Position numbers and translations under genes: made by a program
The notes under the pieces: generated by a model
What the model saw: the letters and a program-made list of their open reading frames with translations, nothing else
Databases searched by the model: none
What the model was told of the DNA's origin: nothing
Source: Aquamicrobium aerolatum DSM 21857
GTDB lineage: Bacteria; Pseudomonadota; Alphaproteobacteria; Rhizobiales; Rhizobiaceae
Reading direction: 5' to 3'
Length of the DNA: 64,000 nucleotides
Assembly: GCF_900113935.1 (NCBI RefSeq)
Contig: NZ_FORF01000017.1
Location: forward strand, 20,747-84,746
Shown here: in pieces, positions 15,962 through 25,191 of the stretch
Numbering within the stretch: position 1 is the stretch's first letter
Layout: every line of letters starts with the position of its first letter

Positions 15962-17764
15962 CTATTCGGCAGCTTTCGAAAAGGCCTCGCCGCCAACGTC
16001 GAATTGCAATTTGGCCAAGCGCGCATACACGCCGCCCTTGGCAACAAGACTGCGATGGGTGCCCTCTTCGACGATGCGTCCGTCTTCCATCACGAAAATG
16101 CGGTCGGCCTTCAACACTGTAGCCAGACGATGAGCGACGACGATTGTCGTGCGTCCTTCCATCAGCCGGTCGAGCGCCTGTTGTACCAGCGTCTCGCTCT
16201 CGGCATCCAGCGCCGATGTTGCCTCATCGAGCAGTAGAATCGGCGCATCGCGCAGGATGGCCCGGGCAATCGCCACGCGCTGGCGCTGACCACCGGAAAG
16301 CGTAACACCGCGCTCGCCAAGCTCGGTATCATAGCCATCCGTCAACCGGGAGATGAAGATGTCAGCATGGGCGTCGCGCGCAGCAGCCTCGATATCGGAC
16401 CGGCTTGCTCCCGGCTTGCCAAATGCAATGTTGTCGGCTGCTGTGGCGGCGAAGATGGTAACGTCCTGCGGCACGATCGCGATACGGCTGCGAACGTCTG
16501 CCGGGTCTGCCTCCCGCACATCCACGCCGTCGATCAGGATCTTGCCCTCGAGCGGATCGTAGAACCGCATCAACATCGAAAAGACCGTGCTCTTGCCAGC
16601 ACCCGATGCACCGACAATCGCAACCGTCTCCCCCGGCTGAACTGCAAATGTCAGTCCCTCAAGGGCCGAATGGCCGGGCCGTGTCGGGTAGGCAAAACGC
16701 ACATCATGGAATTCCACCTTGCCTGCGGCGGGCTCCGGCATCATTGCAGGCTGGCTGGGAGCCGTAATTGCGGGCACTTCATCCAGAAGCTCGGTCAGAC
16801 GCTCAGCCGCCCCGGCCGCCTGGTTCAGCTCGCCCCAGACCTCCGAAAGTGCACCCAGCGCGCCGGCGGCAAACACCGCATAGAGCAAGAATTGTCCCAG
16901 CGTCCCCGCCGACAAATTGCCGGAAAGGACGTCGCCTGCACCGATCCACAACACAGCCACAACCGACGTGAAAATCGTGAAGATGGCAAAGAAAGTCAAA
17001 AATGCCCGTGCAAACACCGATGCGCGCGCCGCGCGGAACGCAGTTTCCACTGCATCGGCAAAGCGTTTGGTCACCAGCCCCTCATTGGTGAAGGCCTGGA
17101 GCGTCCGCACTGCGCCAATCTGCTCGCTCGCATAAGCGCTGGCTTGCGCAAGCGTGTCCTGGGCTAGGCGCGATTTGCGACGTACCGATCGCCCGAACGC
17201 TATGAGCGGCACAACGACGACCGGAATTGCTGCAATCACCAACGCCGACAGCTTCGGGCTCGTCACCACCATCATCCCCAGCGCACCGAGGCCCATGATG
17301 AGATTTCGCAACGCCACCGAGGCAGTTGCCCCAACAGCGGACTTGATCTGCGTTGTGTCGGCAGTCAGCCGCGAGACGATCTCACCCGACTGGGTCCGGT
17401 CAAAGAACGCAGGCGACAGCGTCGCAACATGCGAAAATACATCGCGCCTGACATCGGACACGACGCGCTCGCCAAGCGTGATGACAAAATAGTACCGGGT
17501 GGCCGACGCCAGAGCGAGAATGCTCACCAGCACGATCAGCATGGTGAAATAATTGGCCATGAAGCCGGAATTGGTTTCGCTGAAACCATGGTCGATCATC
17601 CGCCGCACCGCGATCGGCAGGGTCAGCGTCGTGACCGCGGCTGCGACCAGGGAGATGAGCGCGCCGATGACCAACGCGCGGTAGCGGGCCAGATACGGGA
17701 CGAGACGCCGCAATGGGCCGATGGACCGACCTTTGCGTTCGCCGTTCATGATTTCTCTTGCCAT
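15962..17764 (-). CDS. ABC transporter, fused permease and ATPase (MsbA/exporter type)
   Basis: A 600-aa half-transporter that should homodimerise in the inner membrane. Residues 1-315 hold six transmembrane helices of the ABC exporter type-I fold. The nucleotide-binding domain has Walker A GASGAGKST at 385-393, the signature LSGGQRQR, Walker B PILLLDEATSALD and the H-loop VAHRL. Lipid or lipopolysaccharide export is typical of the family, but the cargo is not known here. The start before AREIMNGERKG is preceded by AGGAAGGG. In many rhizobia this gene lies divergent from rpmE, as here. It ends 5 bp from the M20 gene, convergently. Confidence 0.9.
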   Translation of the reverse strand: MAREIMNGERKGRSIGPLRRLVPYLARYRALVIGALISLVAAAVTTLTLPIAVRRMIDHGFSETNSGFMANYFTMLIVLVSILALASATRYYFVITLGERVVSDVRRDVFSHVATLSPAFFDRTQSGEIVSRLTADTTQIKSAVGATASVALRNLIMGLGALGMMVVTSPKLSALVIAAIPVVVVPLIAFGRSVRRKSRLAQDTLAQASAYASEQIGAVRTLQAFTNEGLVTKRFADAVETAFRAARASVFARAFLTFFAIFTIFTSVVAVLWIGAGDVLSGNLSAGTLGQFLLYAVFAAGALGALSEVWGELNQAAGAAERLTELLDEVPAITAPSQPAMMPEPAAGKVEFHDVRFAYPTRPGHSALEGLTFAVQPGETVAIVGASGAGKSTVFSMLMRFYDPLEGKILIDGVDVREADPADVRSRIAIVPQDVTIFAATAADNIAFGKPGASRSDIEAAARDAHADIFISRLTDGYDTELGERGVTLSGGQRQRVAIARAILRDAPILLLDEATSALDAESETLVQQALDRLMEGRTTIVVAHRLATVLKADRIFVMEDGRIVEEGTHRSLVAKGGVYARLAKLQFDVGGEAFSKAAE

Positions 17765-17952
17765 GAGCCCTTCCTGTGCCGTATCGGCGAAATTGCCGTG
17801 CCACCGGCCTTGTGAATTCAAACCGGCTCCTGTATATGCCAGCCGACTGTTTTTGGAGCCGCAGCTTCCTTAGCCGCGGCTTCAGGTTTTGATAGTGGGC
17901 GCATCGCCGCAGCGAAGCGCGCGCGTTAGCCCCGAAAGCCAGGACGACACCG

Positions 17953-18174
17953 ATGAAGACCGATATCCATCCAGACTACCACACCATCAAAGTCGTGATG
18001 ACCGATGGCACCGAGTACCTCACCCGCTCCACCTGGGGCAAGGAAGGCGACACGATGAACCTCGACATCGACCCGACCACCCATCCGGCCTGGACCGGTG
18101 CGTCGCAGACGCTGATGGACCGTGGCGGCCGCGTTTCCAAGTTCAAGAAGCGCTACGAAGGCCTCGGTATCTGA
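17953..18174 (+). CDS. rpmE: 50S ribosomal protein L31
   Basis: The 73-aa L31 protein of the large subunit, type without the four-Cys zinc ribbon (C-minus), as is usual in alphaproteobacteria. It starts [19 protein letters not shown] and ends [15 protein letters not shown] precedes the ATG. A strong terminator follows 76 bp downstream. The 188-bp gap upstream carries divergent promoters for this gene and the ABC transporter; an AGCCGCGGCT palindrome lies in the leader. Confidence 0.96.
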   Translation: MKTDIHPDYHTIKVVMTDGTEYLTRSTWGKEGDTMNLDIDPTTHPAWTGASQTLMDRGGRVSKFKKRYEGLGI

Positions 18175-18250
18175 TACCGCATGCCCGAAACAAGACTTGT
18201 CTCGGTATAGAGATGCCGTAGTCACAAGCCTTGCGCCAAATCAAATACAG

Positions 18251-18280
18251 AAAAACCCGCCAGTTTGGCGGGTTTTTTTT
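18251..18280 (+). terminator. Bidirectional rho-independent terminator between rpmE and yebC
   Basis: AAAAACCCGCCA-GTTT-GGCGGGTTTTTTTT: a GC-rich 7-8 bp stem flanked by A and T runs, so it can act on both strands. It separates rpmE from the convergent yebC. Confidence 0.9.
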
Positions 18281-18392
18281 GTGCTCAGTCGCGCTTGGGC
18301 TCAAATCATCCCGAGGTCGCAGAGATTCAGCTTGCTGCAAAAGCGAGCGCGCGGCTCCGGCCATATCAAGCAACCGGAACCGCGAAACCGTC

Positions 18393-19142
18393 CTACACGG
18401 CGCTGAGCTTGGCCATGGTCTCGTCGTCGACTTCAAAGTTGGCGTAAACGTTCTGAACGTCATCGTCGTCTTCAAGCGTCGCCACCAGTTTGAGGATTGA
18501 ACGTGCGCGATCCTCGTCGACTGGCGTATTGGTCTGCGGCTTCCAGATCGTCTTGACCGATTCGGGTTCGCCAAGGGCAGCCTCAAGCGCAGCCGTGACC
18601 TCGCCGACACTTTCAAAGGCGCAAAGGATGACGTGGCTTTCATCATCGGATTCGACATCGTCAGCACCGGCTTCGATGGCGGCTTCCATCACCTTGTCGG
18701 CATCGCCTGCCGCCGCGCTATAGACGATCTCGCCAACGCGATCCCACAGGAACGACACCGAACCGGTTTCGCCCAGTGCGCCGCCCGCCTTGGTGAAGGC
18801 TGCGCGGACGGTCGAGGCCGTGCGATTGCGATTATCTGTCAACGCCTCGACGATGACAGCGATACCACCGGGGCCGTAGCCTTCGTAGCGGACTTCGTCG
18901 TAGTTCTCGCTATCGCTGCCCGACGCCTTGTTGATGGCGCGCTGGATGTTGTCCTTCGGCATCGACTGCGCCTTGGCGTTCTGGATCGCAAGGCGCAAGC
19001 GGGCGTTCATGCTGGGGTCGGGAGCGCCCATCTTGGCCGCGACAGTGATCTCGCGCGCAAGCTTGGAAAACATCTTCGAGCGAACGGCGTCCTGCCGGCC
19101 CTTGCGATGCATGATGTTCTTGAATTGTGAGTGACCTGCCAT
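18393..19142 (-). CDS. yebC: YebC/PmpR family transcriptional/translation regulator
   Basis: A 249-aa protein of standard YebC length. It starts [18 protein letters not shown] and has the internal [13 protein letters not shown] and [19 protein letters not shown] segments that define the family. YebC proteins were first described as DNA-binding regulators (PmpR) and more recently as factors easing proline-rich ribosome stalling. The frame is open upstream, but the MAGHSQF start is invariant in the family. In many alphaproteobacteria yebC lies near ruvC; here it is about 18 kb away. Confidence 0.95.
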   Translation of the reverse strand: MAGHSQFKNIMHRKGRQDAVRSKMFSKLAREITVAAKMGAPDPSMNARLRLAIQNAKAQSMPKDNIQRAINKASGSDSENYDEVRYEGYGPGGIAVIVEALTDNRNRTASTVRAAFTKAGGALGETGSVSFLWDRVGEIVYSAAAGDADKVMEAAIEAGADDVESDDESHVILCAFESVGEVTAALEAALGEPESVKTIWKPQTNTPVDEDRARSILKLVATLEDDDDVQNVYANFEVDDETMAKLSAV

Positions 19143-19249
19143 AACACCCCTGTTCGGACTTTTCCCAACGTGTTGAATGCCGGGGCTTATAGATAAAACG
19201 CCGGGAAACGTCCAGCCAAGGCACTGGCCAGCCGAGGTGCCGAAGCACC

Positions 19250-20023
19250 TCAACTGTCAGGAAGGCTGTGCTGCGGACTACGAGCACCGGCGCGCCGGCG
19301 ACGCGACAGCATATTCAGAATCTCCACCAAAGCAGAAAATCCCATCGCCACGTAGATGTAGCCCTTGGGGACATGGAAACCCATGCCTTCGGCAATGAGG
19401 GTCATGCCGATCATCAGCAGGAACGCGAGCGCCAGCATAACGATGGTGGGATTTCGCTCAATGAAGCGGGACAACGGGTTCACCGCCAGAAGCATCGCGA
19501 CCACAGCGACAATAACCGCGATATACATGATGGCGATCTCATCGGTCATACCGACCGCAGTGATGATGGAGTCGATCGAGAACACCAGATCGAGCAGCAG
19601 GATCTGGAAGACTGCGCCCGCAAAGGACAAAGTGACTACATCTGAGACCATGTTGCCTTTGCTGTCTTGCGGGTCGACCGAATGATGGATTTCCTTCGTT
19701 GCCTTCCACACAAGAAACAGACCGCCGACGATCAGGATAATATCGCGCCATGAGAATGGCTGATCGAACAAAGTGAAGAGGGGATTGGTCAGCTGGACGA
19801 TCCAGGCAACGGTTGCCAGCAGCAAAAGTCGCATCAATAGCGCGGCGCCGATTCCGATACGGCGTGCACTCACTCGATGCTCTGGGGGGAGTTTGTTGGT
19901 CAGGATCGAAATAAAGATGAGATTGTCGATGCCCAGAACAACCTCGATCACCACGAGGGTCAAAAGCGCAACCCATGCCGTCGGGTCGTTGATCCAGTCG
20001 AAGAACCCGGCAAAAAACTCCAT
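19250..20023 (-). CDS. TerC family integral membrane protein
   Basis: A 257-aa polytopic protein of the TerC family, named after tellurite resistance and now linked to metal (Mn2+) efflux or membrane-protein metalation. The two conserved acidic membrane motifs are present: [14 protein letters not shown] near residue 30 and [17 protein letters not shown] near 145. Seven or more hydrophobic segments are seen. The Met before EFFAGFFDW is preferred over one 11 codons earlier. It lies 107 bp downstream-oriented before yebC on the same strand. Confidence 0.9.
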   Translation of the reverse strand: MEFFAGFFDWINDPTAWVALLTLVVIEVVLGIDNLIFISILTNKLPPEHRVSARRIGIGAALLMRLLLLATVAWIVQLTNPLFTLFDQPFSWRDIILIVGGLFLVWKATKEIHHSVDPQDSKGNMVSDVVTLSFAGAVFQILLLDLVFSIDSIITAVGMTDEIAIMYIAVIVAVVAMLLAVNPLSRFIERNPTIVMLALAFLLMIGMTLIAEGMGFHVPKGYIYVAMGFSALVEILNMLSRRRRAGARSPQHSLPDS

Positions 20024-20183
20024 AGAAAACACCCGCGTGTTGAAAGAATGGCGCAATAAATTATCCGCGTCGCGTCACTTCCGACAACGCGACCAGCGCC
20101 CTAAAATGCGCGAGCTGAATTTCCGTTCCAAACAAATAGGTGAAATTGCATGGCAGAAGATGTCTGACGCCGCTGCACGGTTA

Positions 20184-21008
20184 TCAGCGCCAGAAGGCTG
20201 GAACAGTTTCCTCAAGGCGCGGTCCAAGCCGCAACGGTGCGATCCGTTCGCAAAGGCCCGTACGATCGGAGATATCCAAACCAACGCCGCAGATCGTCGC
20301 CGGTCCGCCAGCAGCCTCAAAGCGGCCACGCGGCACTTTTGACAGGAAGCGATTGAGCGGCTCTTCCTTGTCCATTCCAAGCGACGAATTGTAGTCGCCG
20401 CACATGCCGGCGTCGCTCAGGTAACCAGTGCCGCCATCCAGAATCTGGTGGTCTGCGGTCGGCTGGTGCGTGTGCGTGCCGACCACAAGGCTCGCCCTGC
20501 CGTCGACAAAATGTCCCATGCACATCTTCTCGGACGTTGCCTCGGCGTGAAAATCGATCACCACCGCATCGGCGACTTCACCCAATGGACACGCCTCCAG
20601 TTCGCGTTCGGCAGCCTGGAAAGGATCATCAAGTTCCGGGTGCATGAACACCCGGCCCATAATATTCGTCACGAAGACACGAGCGCCGTTCCGTGCCTCA
20701 TAAAGGCCCGTACCGCGACCCGGCGTGCCGAGCGGGAAGTTTGCCGGACGAATGAAGCGATCCGAGCGCGACGCAAACTCAAGTGCCTCACGCTGGTCCC
20801 AGACGTGGTTTCCAGTCGTCACCACATCGGCGCCCGCATCGAGCGTGCGCAGATAGATTTCTTCGGTAATACCAAAGCCGCCAGCTGCGTTCTCGCCATT
20901 CACGATGACGAAATCGAGCCGGAAATCGGAAATCAGTCCGGGGAGCTTGTCCCAAACCGCCGTGCGGCCGGAGCGTCCGACCATGTCGCCAAGAAATAAC
21001 AGTCTCAT
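20184..21008 (-). CDS. YmdB-like metallophosphoesterase (TIGR00282 family)
   Basis: A 274-aa dimetal phosphoesterase, of the family typified by Bacillus YmdB, a 2',3'/3',5'-cyclic nucleotide phosphodiesterase. The metal-site motifs are in order: GDMVGRSGR near residue 7, VNGENAAGG near 36, TTGNHVWDQ near 64, VIDFHAEATSEK near 150 and VGTHTHQPTAD near 175. It lies 22 bp after the 5-FCL gene on the same strand, so the two are probably one transcript, the common rhizobial arrangement. Confidence 0.92.
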   Translation of the reverse strand: MRLLFLGDMVGRSGRTAVWDKLPGLISDFRLDFVIVNGENAAGGFGITEEIYLRTLDAGADVVTTGNHVWDQREALEFASRSDRFIRPANFPLGTPGRGTGLYEARNGARVFVTNIMGRVFMHPELDDPFQAAERELEACPLGEVADAVVIDFHAEATSEKMCMGHFVDGRASLVVGTHTHQPTADHQILDGGTGYLSDAGMCGDYNSSLGMDKEEPLNRFLSKVPRGRFEAAGGPATICGVGLDISDRTGLCERIAPLRLGPRLEETVPAFWR

Positions 21009-21030
21009 GGCCGGGCTCTATAGATCAGTT

Positions 21031-21660
21031 CTACGACGCGTGGAAAGCGTTAATCGGCGCGTAGGCAGGCGGGCGAGCCGCAAGCGGAAACGATCGAAGG
21101 CCCGTATCGCTCAACAATTGATGGAGCTGGACATCATGCGCGGCCTCCGGAACCCGCGGCACCTCCTGGCAGTCGAAGCCAACCGCAACGAGGCGCGGCG
21201 AATGACCATCTGCATGCAGCCTGGCGATCGCACGGTCGTAATATCCCGCGCCGTAGCCAATTCGGTGACCGCGTGCGTCGAACGCTGCCAGCGGGATGAG
21301 CATGACCGACGGCTCGAGCAACGCTGCGTTCCCATCAGGGCCACGCGTCCCAAACCCCATGTCGACCAGTGGCGCTCCGCGCTTGAGTTCGCGAAAAACG
21401 ATGGTCGTCTTGTCGAGGATGGCAGGAAGACACACGCGCATGCCGCTGTCGATCAGTCGGAACATCAACGGGCGCAGGTCGAGTTCCGAGCGCATGGGCC
21501 AAAACCCTGACACGATGGTGCCCGGCTCTATCCGCAGCAGGTCGTTTGCATGTCCAAGCTGAAGCGCAACTTCGGCGCGCAAAACCGGGTCCAGCGCGTT
21601 TCGCCGCGCCAGAGCTTCAGCGCGCAACTGCTTCTTGATGTCCGAAGAGGCAAGCGACAT
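21031..21660 (-). CDS. 5-formyltetrahydrofolate cyclo-ligase
   Basis: A 209-aa enzyme that converts 5-formyl-THF to 5,10-methenyl-THF with ATP. The ATP-binding N-terminal KKQLRAEALARRNAL, the middle SGFWPMRSELD, and the C-terminal phosphate-binding GYGAGYYDRAIA are all present. The location directly downstream of a 6S RNA gene is the classic ygfA arrangement, where 6S RNA and this gene can share a transcript. The first Met is used. Confidence 0.92.
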   Translation of the reverse strand: MSLASSDIKKQLRAEALARRNALDPVLRAEVALQLGHANDLLRIEPGTIVSGFWPMRSELDLRPLMFRLIDSGMRVCLPAILDKTTIVFRELKRGAPLVDMGFGTRGPDGNAALLEPSVMLIPLAAFDARGHRIGYGAGYYDRAIARLHADGHSPRLVAVGFDCQEVPRVPEAAHDVQLHQLLSDTGLRSFPLAARPPAYAPINAFHAS

Positions 21661-21692
21661 GGGCGATGAACTGGCCAGTACCAGCAGGACAG

Positions 21693-21863
21693 AAAAGAAC
21701 AGTAGCGATCCACGACGACCGATGTCGCGGTTGATCCCGGTGGCCTACAAAGTAGGTGGGCGCCGTGTGTCCGAACCCACGGGTTCGGACAGGGACAGCT
21801 CCCTAAGGATCAGTAAGGCCCCGGGGAAGTGTTGCTCCTGTCGAGAAGCGCAGATCGCTACTG
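21693..21863 (-). ncRNA. ssrS: 6S RNA
   Basis: 6S RNA mimics an open promoter and sequesters sigma-70 RNA polymerase. On the reverse strand the two ends form a perfect 11-bp closing stem, CAGTAGCGATC (21853-21863) with GATCGCTACTG (21700-21710), followed by TTCTTTTC. The apical hairpin CTGTCCGAACCCG/GGGTTCGGACA and the CACCTACTTTGTAGGC stretch fit the alphaproteobacterial 6S fold. About 170 nt is normal. The gene immediately downstream is 5-FCL, its known neighbour across proteobacteria. Exact ends are estimated from the closing stem. Confidence 0.85.
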
Positions 21864-21866
21864 GCG

Positions 21867-21872
21867 AATATA
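21867..21872 (-). promoter_or_regulatory. -10 element of the 6S RNA promoter
   Basis: TATATT on the reverse strand ends 4 nt before the first base of the 6S closing stem. It is a near-consensus sigma-70 -10 box. No convincing -35 is visible. Confidence 0.5.
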
Positions 21873-21988
21873 GGAGGGTAAAGGCATGTGCGCCAGTGGG
21901 CATTTGCCTCCCACACGCCGCATCGCCCATCCTTGCCCTTGCCACATGCCGGTACTAGTGTCGCCCGCGACAATCGGGAGAGCATTGC

Positions 21989-22828
21989 ATGCGCTTTGAA
22001 GGAACGGCGGCCTATGTTGCCGACAAGGATCTGATGGTTGCCGTCAACGCGGCCATCGCACTTGAACGCCCCTTGCTGGTCAAGGGCGAGCCGGGCACCG
22101 GCAAGACGGAACTCGCCAAGCAGATTGCCTCGTCGCTGGGTCTGGAGCTGATCGAATGGAACGTAAAATCCACCACCCGCGCACAGCAGGGACTTTATGA
22201 GTACGACGCAGTCTCACGTCTGCGCGACAGCCAGCTTGGCGACGAGCGGTTCAACGACATCTCCAACTACATTCGCCATGGCAAGCTGTGGGAAGCGTTC
22301 ACGACCGACAAGAAGGTGGTGCTGCTGATCGATGAGATCGACAAGGCTGACATCGAGTTTCCAAACGACCTGCTGCAGGAGTTGGACAAGATGGAGTTCC
22401 ACGTCTACGAGACCGGCGAAACCATTCGCGCAAAGCACCGCCCGATCGTCATCATCACGTCGAACAATGAGAAAGAGCTGCCAGACGCGTTTCTGCGCCG
22501 CTGCTTCTTCCACTACATTCGCTTTCCCGACATCGAGACGCTGCACCGGATCGTCGAAGTTCACTATCCCGGCATCAAGCAGAAGCTGGTGAGCGCAGCG
22601 CTGACGCAGTTTTACGAAGTCCGAGAAGTTGCCGGCCTGAAGAAAAAGCCCTCGACTTCCGAGGCTCTCGACTGGATCCGCCTGCTCGTTGCTGACGATG
22701 TCTCGCCCGAAGACCTGCGCGGCGATGCAAAGAACGCCCTGCCCCGCCTCCACGGCGCGCTGCTCAAGAACGAACAGGACGTTCACCTCTTCGAGCGGCT
22801 CGCATTTCTGGCGCGCCGACAAGGCTAG
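21989..22828 (+). CDS. MoxR family AAA+ ATPase
   Basis: A 279-aa AAA+ ATPase with Walker A GEPGTGKTEL at residues 33-42, Walker B VVLLIDEIDKAD near 110 and sensor-1 TSNNEKELPDAFLRRC near 150. MoxR ATPases work as chaperones that mature metal- or cofactor-containing enzymes with a von Willebrand factor A partner. The partner gene is two genes downstream (23299). The three genes (MoxR, GNAT, VWA) are packed 18 and 5 bp apart and form one operon, divergent from the 6S RNA. Confidence 0.92.
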   Translation: MRFEGTAAYVADKDLMVAVNAAIALERPLLVKGEPGTGKTELAKQIASSLGLELIEWNVKSTTRAQQGLYEYDAVSRLRDSQLGDERFNDISNYIRHGKLWEAFTTDKKVVLLIDEIDKADIEFPNDLLQELDKMEFHVYETGETIRAKHRPIVIITSNNEKELPDAFLRRCFFHYIRFPDIETLHRIVEVHYPGIKQKLVSAALTQFYEVREVAGLKKKPSTSEALDWIRLLVADDVSPEDLRGDAKNALPRLHGALLKNEQDVHLFERLAFLARRQG

Positions 22829-22846
22829 CATCAGCAGAGAACCCGC

Positions 22847-23293
22847 ATGGCCAACCTGATCATTCGCCCGCTCGCCCCGTCCGACCATGAGGAATGGCGG
22901 CGATTGTGGACGGCTTATCTTGCCTTCTACGACACCGCGCTGCCCGCCGACGTCTTTGAGTCCACCTGGACGCGGCTTCTCGATGAGGGGAAATACGAAC
23001 CGAACGGCTTGATCGCGGAAGCCGGCGGCAAGCCGGTTGGACTGGTGCACTACATCTACCACCGCACCTGCTGGGCGGTTGCCGACAACTGCTATCTTCA
23101 GGATCTATACGCAGAACCGGGCGTGCGAGGCACCGGCATCGGCCGGGCGCTGATCGAGGCGGTCTATGCGCAGGCAGATGCGGCTGGGGCGGCAAATGTC
23201 TACTGGATGACGCAGCACTTCAACGAGAATGCACGCAAACTCTACGATCGCGTCGCAACCCTCACCCCCTTCATCAAATACCAGCGGACCTGA
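22847..23293 (+). CDS. GNAT family N-acetyltransferase
   Basis: A 148-aa acetyl-CoA-dependent acetyltransferase. It has the RPLAPSDHEEWRRLWTAYL start typical of the family and the acetyl-CoA-binding loop as VRGTGIGRALIEAV near residues 90-103. The substrate is unknown: a small molecule or a protein N-terminus/lysine are both possible. It is placed between the MoxR ATPase and the VWA protein with gaps of 18 and 5 bp, so it is co-expressed with them. Confidence 0.88.
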   Translation: MANLIIRPLAPSDHEEWRRLWTAYLAFYDTALPADVFESTWTRLLDEGKYEPNGLIAEAGGKPVGLVHYIYHRTCWAVADNCYLQDLYAEPGVRGTGIGRALIEAVYAQADAAGAANVYWMTQHFNENARKLYDRVATLTPFIKYQRT

Positions 23294-23298
23294 CGCCC

Positions 23299-24489
23299 AT
23301 GTTCCTGCCATTCTTCCTGGAACTGAAAGCCGCCAAGGTACCTGTCTCCTTGCGAGAATGTCTTTCGCTGCTGGAAGGCATGGAAGCGGGGCTTGTCGAC
23401 TACGATGTCGAGGCATTCTATTACCTGGCACGCGCCTCGCTGGTGAAGGACGAACGATATATCGACCGCTTTGACCAGGTCTTCAAGCACGTGTTCAAGG
23501 GACTGGAGGCTGTGTCAGGCCAAGGTGCCGTCGACGTCGCCAACCTGCCGGAGGAATGGTTGCGCCGCCTGGCTGAAAAGCACCTGAGCGACGAGGAAAA
23601 GAAGCTGATCGAATCGCTTGGCGGGTTTGAAAAGCTGATGGAAACGCTGAAACAGCGCCTCGAAGAACAGCAGGGCCGTCATCAGGGCGGTAACAAGTGG
23701 ATCGGTACCGCCGGCACCTCGCCCTTCGGCGCCTATGGCTACAACCCGGAAGGCGTTCGCATCGGCCAGCACGAAAGCCGTCACCGCCGCGCCGTGAAAG
23801 TGTGGGACCAGCGCGAGTTCAGGAATTTCGACGACAGTGTCGAGCTTGGCACCCGCAACATCAAGGTCGCCCTGAAACGTCTGCGGCGCTGGGTGCGAGA
23901 GGGCGCGCATGAAGAACTCGACCTGCCCGGCACGATTTCATCGACTGCAGAGCACGGCTATCTCGACGTCAAGACGCGGCCCGAGCGCCGCAACGCGGTC
24001 AAGCTGTTGATGTTCTTCGATGTGGGCGGCTCCATGGACGACCACATCAAGGTGATCGAAGAGCTGTTCTCGGCAGCTCGCGTCGAATTCAAGCACATGG
24101 AGTATTTTTACTTCCACAACTGCCTTTACGAAGGCGTGTGGAAAGACAATCGCCGCCGTCATTCGGAGGTCATCCCAACCTTCGACGTGCTGCACAAATA
24201 CGCTTCCGACTACAAGGTGATCTTCGTCGGCGATGCGTCGATGAGCCCTTACGAGATCGCCTACAAAGGCGGATCGGTCGAGCACTGGAACGAGGAAGCG
24301 GGTGCCGTCTGGCTCCAGCGCGTGCGCGCCCAGTGGCCCAACGCGGTTTGGCTGAACCCAGTGCAGGAAAAACATTGGGGCTACACACATTCGATTCAGA
24401 TGATTCGTGAACTTTTCTCGGATCGCATGTATCCGCTGACCCTCGAGGGGCTGGAGCGCGCAACGCGAGAACTATCGCGCAAGCATTGA
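23299..24489 (+). CDS. VWA domain-containing protein (CoxE-like), MoxR partner
   Basis: A 396-aa cytosolic protein. The N-terminal half matches CoxE-like proteins (FLPFFLELKAAKVPVSLRE), and the middle is basic. The C-terminal von Willebrand A domain carries the MIDAS metal site as FFDVGGSMDD near residue 240 (DxGGS instead of DxSxS, a variant often seen in this subfamily). With the upstream MoxR ATPase it should form a chelatase-like or maturation complex. Its client is not encoded nearby. Confidence 0.88.
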   Translation: MFLPFFLELKAAKVPVSLRECLSLLEGMEAGLVDYDVEAFYYLARASLVKDERYIDRFDQVFKHVFKGLEAVSGQGAVDVANLPEEWLRRLAEKHLSDEEKKLIESLGGFEKLMETLKQRLEEQQGRHQGGNKWIGTAGTSPFGAYGYNPEGVRIGQHESRHRRAVKVWDQREFRNFDDSVELGTRNIKVALKRLRRWVREGAHEELDLPGTISSTAEHGYLDVKTRPERRNAVKLLMFFDVGGSMDDHIKVIEELFSAARVEFKHMEYFYFHNCLYEGVWKDNRRRHSEVIPTFDVLHKYASDYKVIFVGDASMSPYEIAYKGGSVEHWNEEAGAVWLQRVRAQWPNAVWLNPVQEKHWGYTHSIQMIRELFSDRMYPLTLEGLERATRELSRKH

Positions 24490-24542
24490 GGGCGCGCATT
24501 ACCGACCCTACATCTGGCACAACAACAAATCAGGAGCCAATC

Positions 24543-24944
24543 ATGGACGCCAAGACCTTTCCTGTCAGCCGCACGGACGCTGAATGGCGCGCGCTTTTGA
24601 CCCCGGAACAGTATCAGGTGATGCGCCAGCACGGCACCGAGCGCCCCGGCAGTTGCGCCTTGCTGCATGAACATCGCGCCGGCACATTTCAGTGTGTGGG
24701 CTGTGACGAAAAGCTGTTTGCCGCGACGTTGAAATTCGAGAGCGGAACCGGCTGGCCGAGCTTCAATGATCCTCTACCCGGCGCGGTCGAGACAACCGAA
24801 GACCGGTCATTCGGTATGGTTCGTACAGAAGTGCACTGCGCCACATGCGGCAGCCATCTGGGGCATGTGTTCCCCGACGGCCCACCGCCGACCGGCTTGC
24901 GCTATTGCATCAACGGTGTGGCGCTCAAGTTCCAGCCAGACTAA
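24543..24944 (+). CDS. msrB: Peptide-methionine (R)-S-oxide reductase MsrB
   Basis: A 133-aa enzyme that reduces the R epimer of methionine sulfoxide. The zinc site is made of CVGC (Cys51, Cys54) and CATC (Cys99, Cys102). The catalytic Cys122 lies in RYCINGVALKF, and GTGWPSF is the substrate pocket. AGGAGCC precedes the chosen ATG; a start 19 codons earlier lacks such support. This is the last core gene before the polysaccharide locus. Confidence 0.95.
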   Translation: MDAKTFPVSRTDAEWRALLTPEQYQVMRQHGTERPGSCALLHEHRAGTFQCVGCDEKLFAATLKFESGTGWPSFNDPLPGAVETTEDRSFGMVRTEVHCATCGSHLGHVFPDGPPPTGLRYCINGVALKFQPD

Positions 24945-24971
24945 CGCCTGCGCGAGTTCTATTCACCCGTC

Positions 24972-25006
24972 AAAAGCCGCTGATCGCCAGGCGTTCGGCG
25001 GCTTTT
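24972..25006 (+). terminator. Rho-independent terminator after msrB
   Basis: AAAAGCCGC pairs with GCGGCTTTT (24998-25006), with an inner CGCCAGGCG stem, followed by CTATTG. It closes the msrB transcript. The remaining gap to 25191 holds the promoter region of the polysaccharide locus; no clear -35/-10 pair is seen. Confidence 0.75.
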
Positions 25007-25191
25007 CTATTGGGCTATCTGCCGCCTCACGACATCCTCCCTATCCAAAAGGTGTAACCAACAATCCTTCACTCCACCTGTTTGCGCATTAGCAGTAGCT
25101 CTTACCCAATAGGGCGTTGTTTCTTGTGCCCCTGCGGCAACCTATTCTTTGCGTACATTGAAACGGGCTCGCGACCCGGCGGAGTATATTG

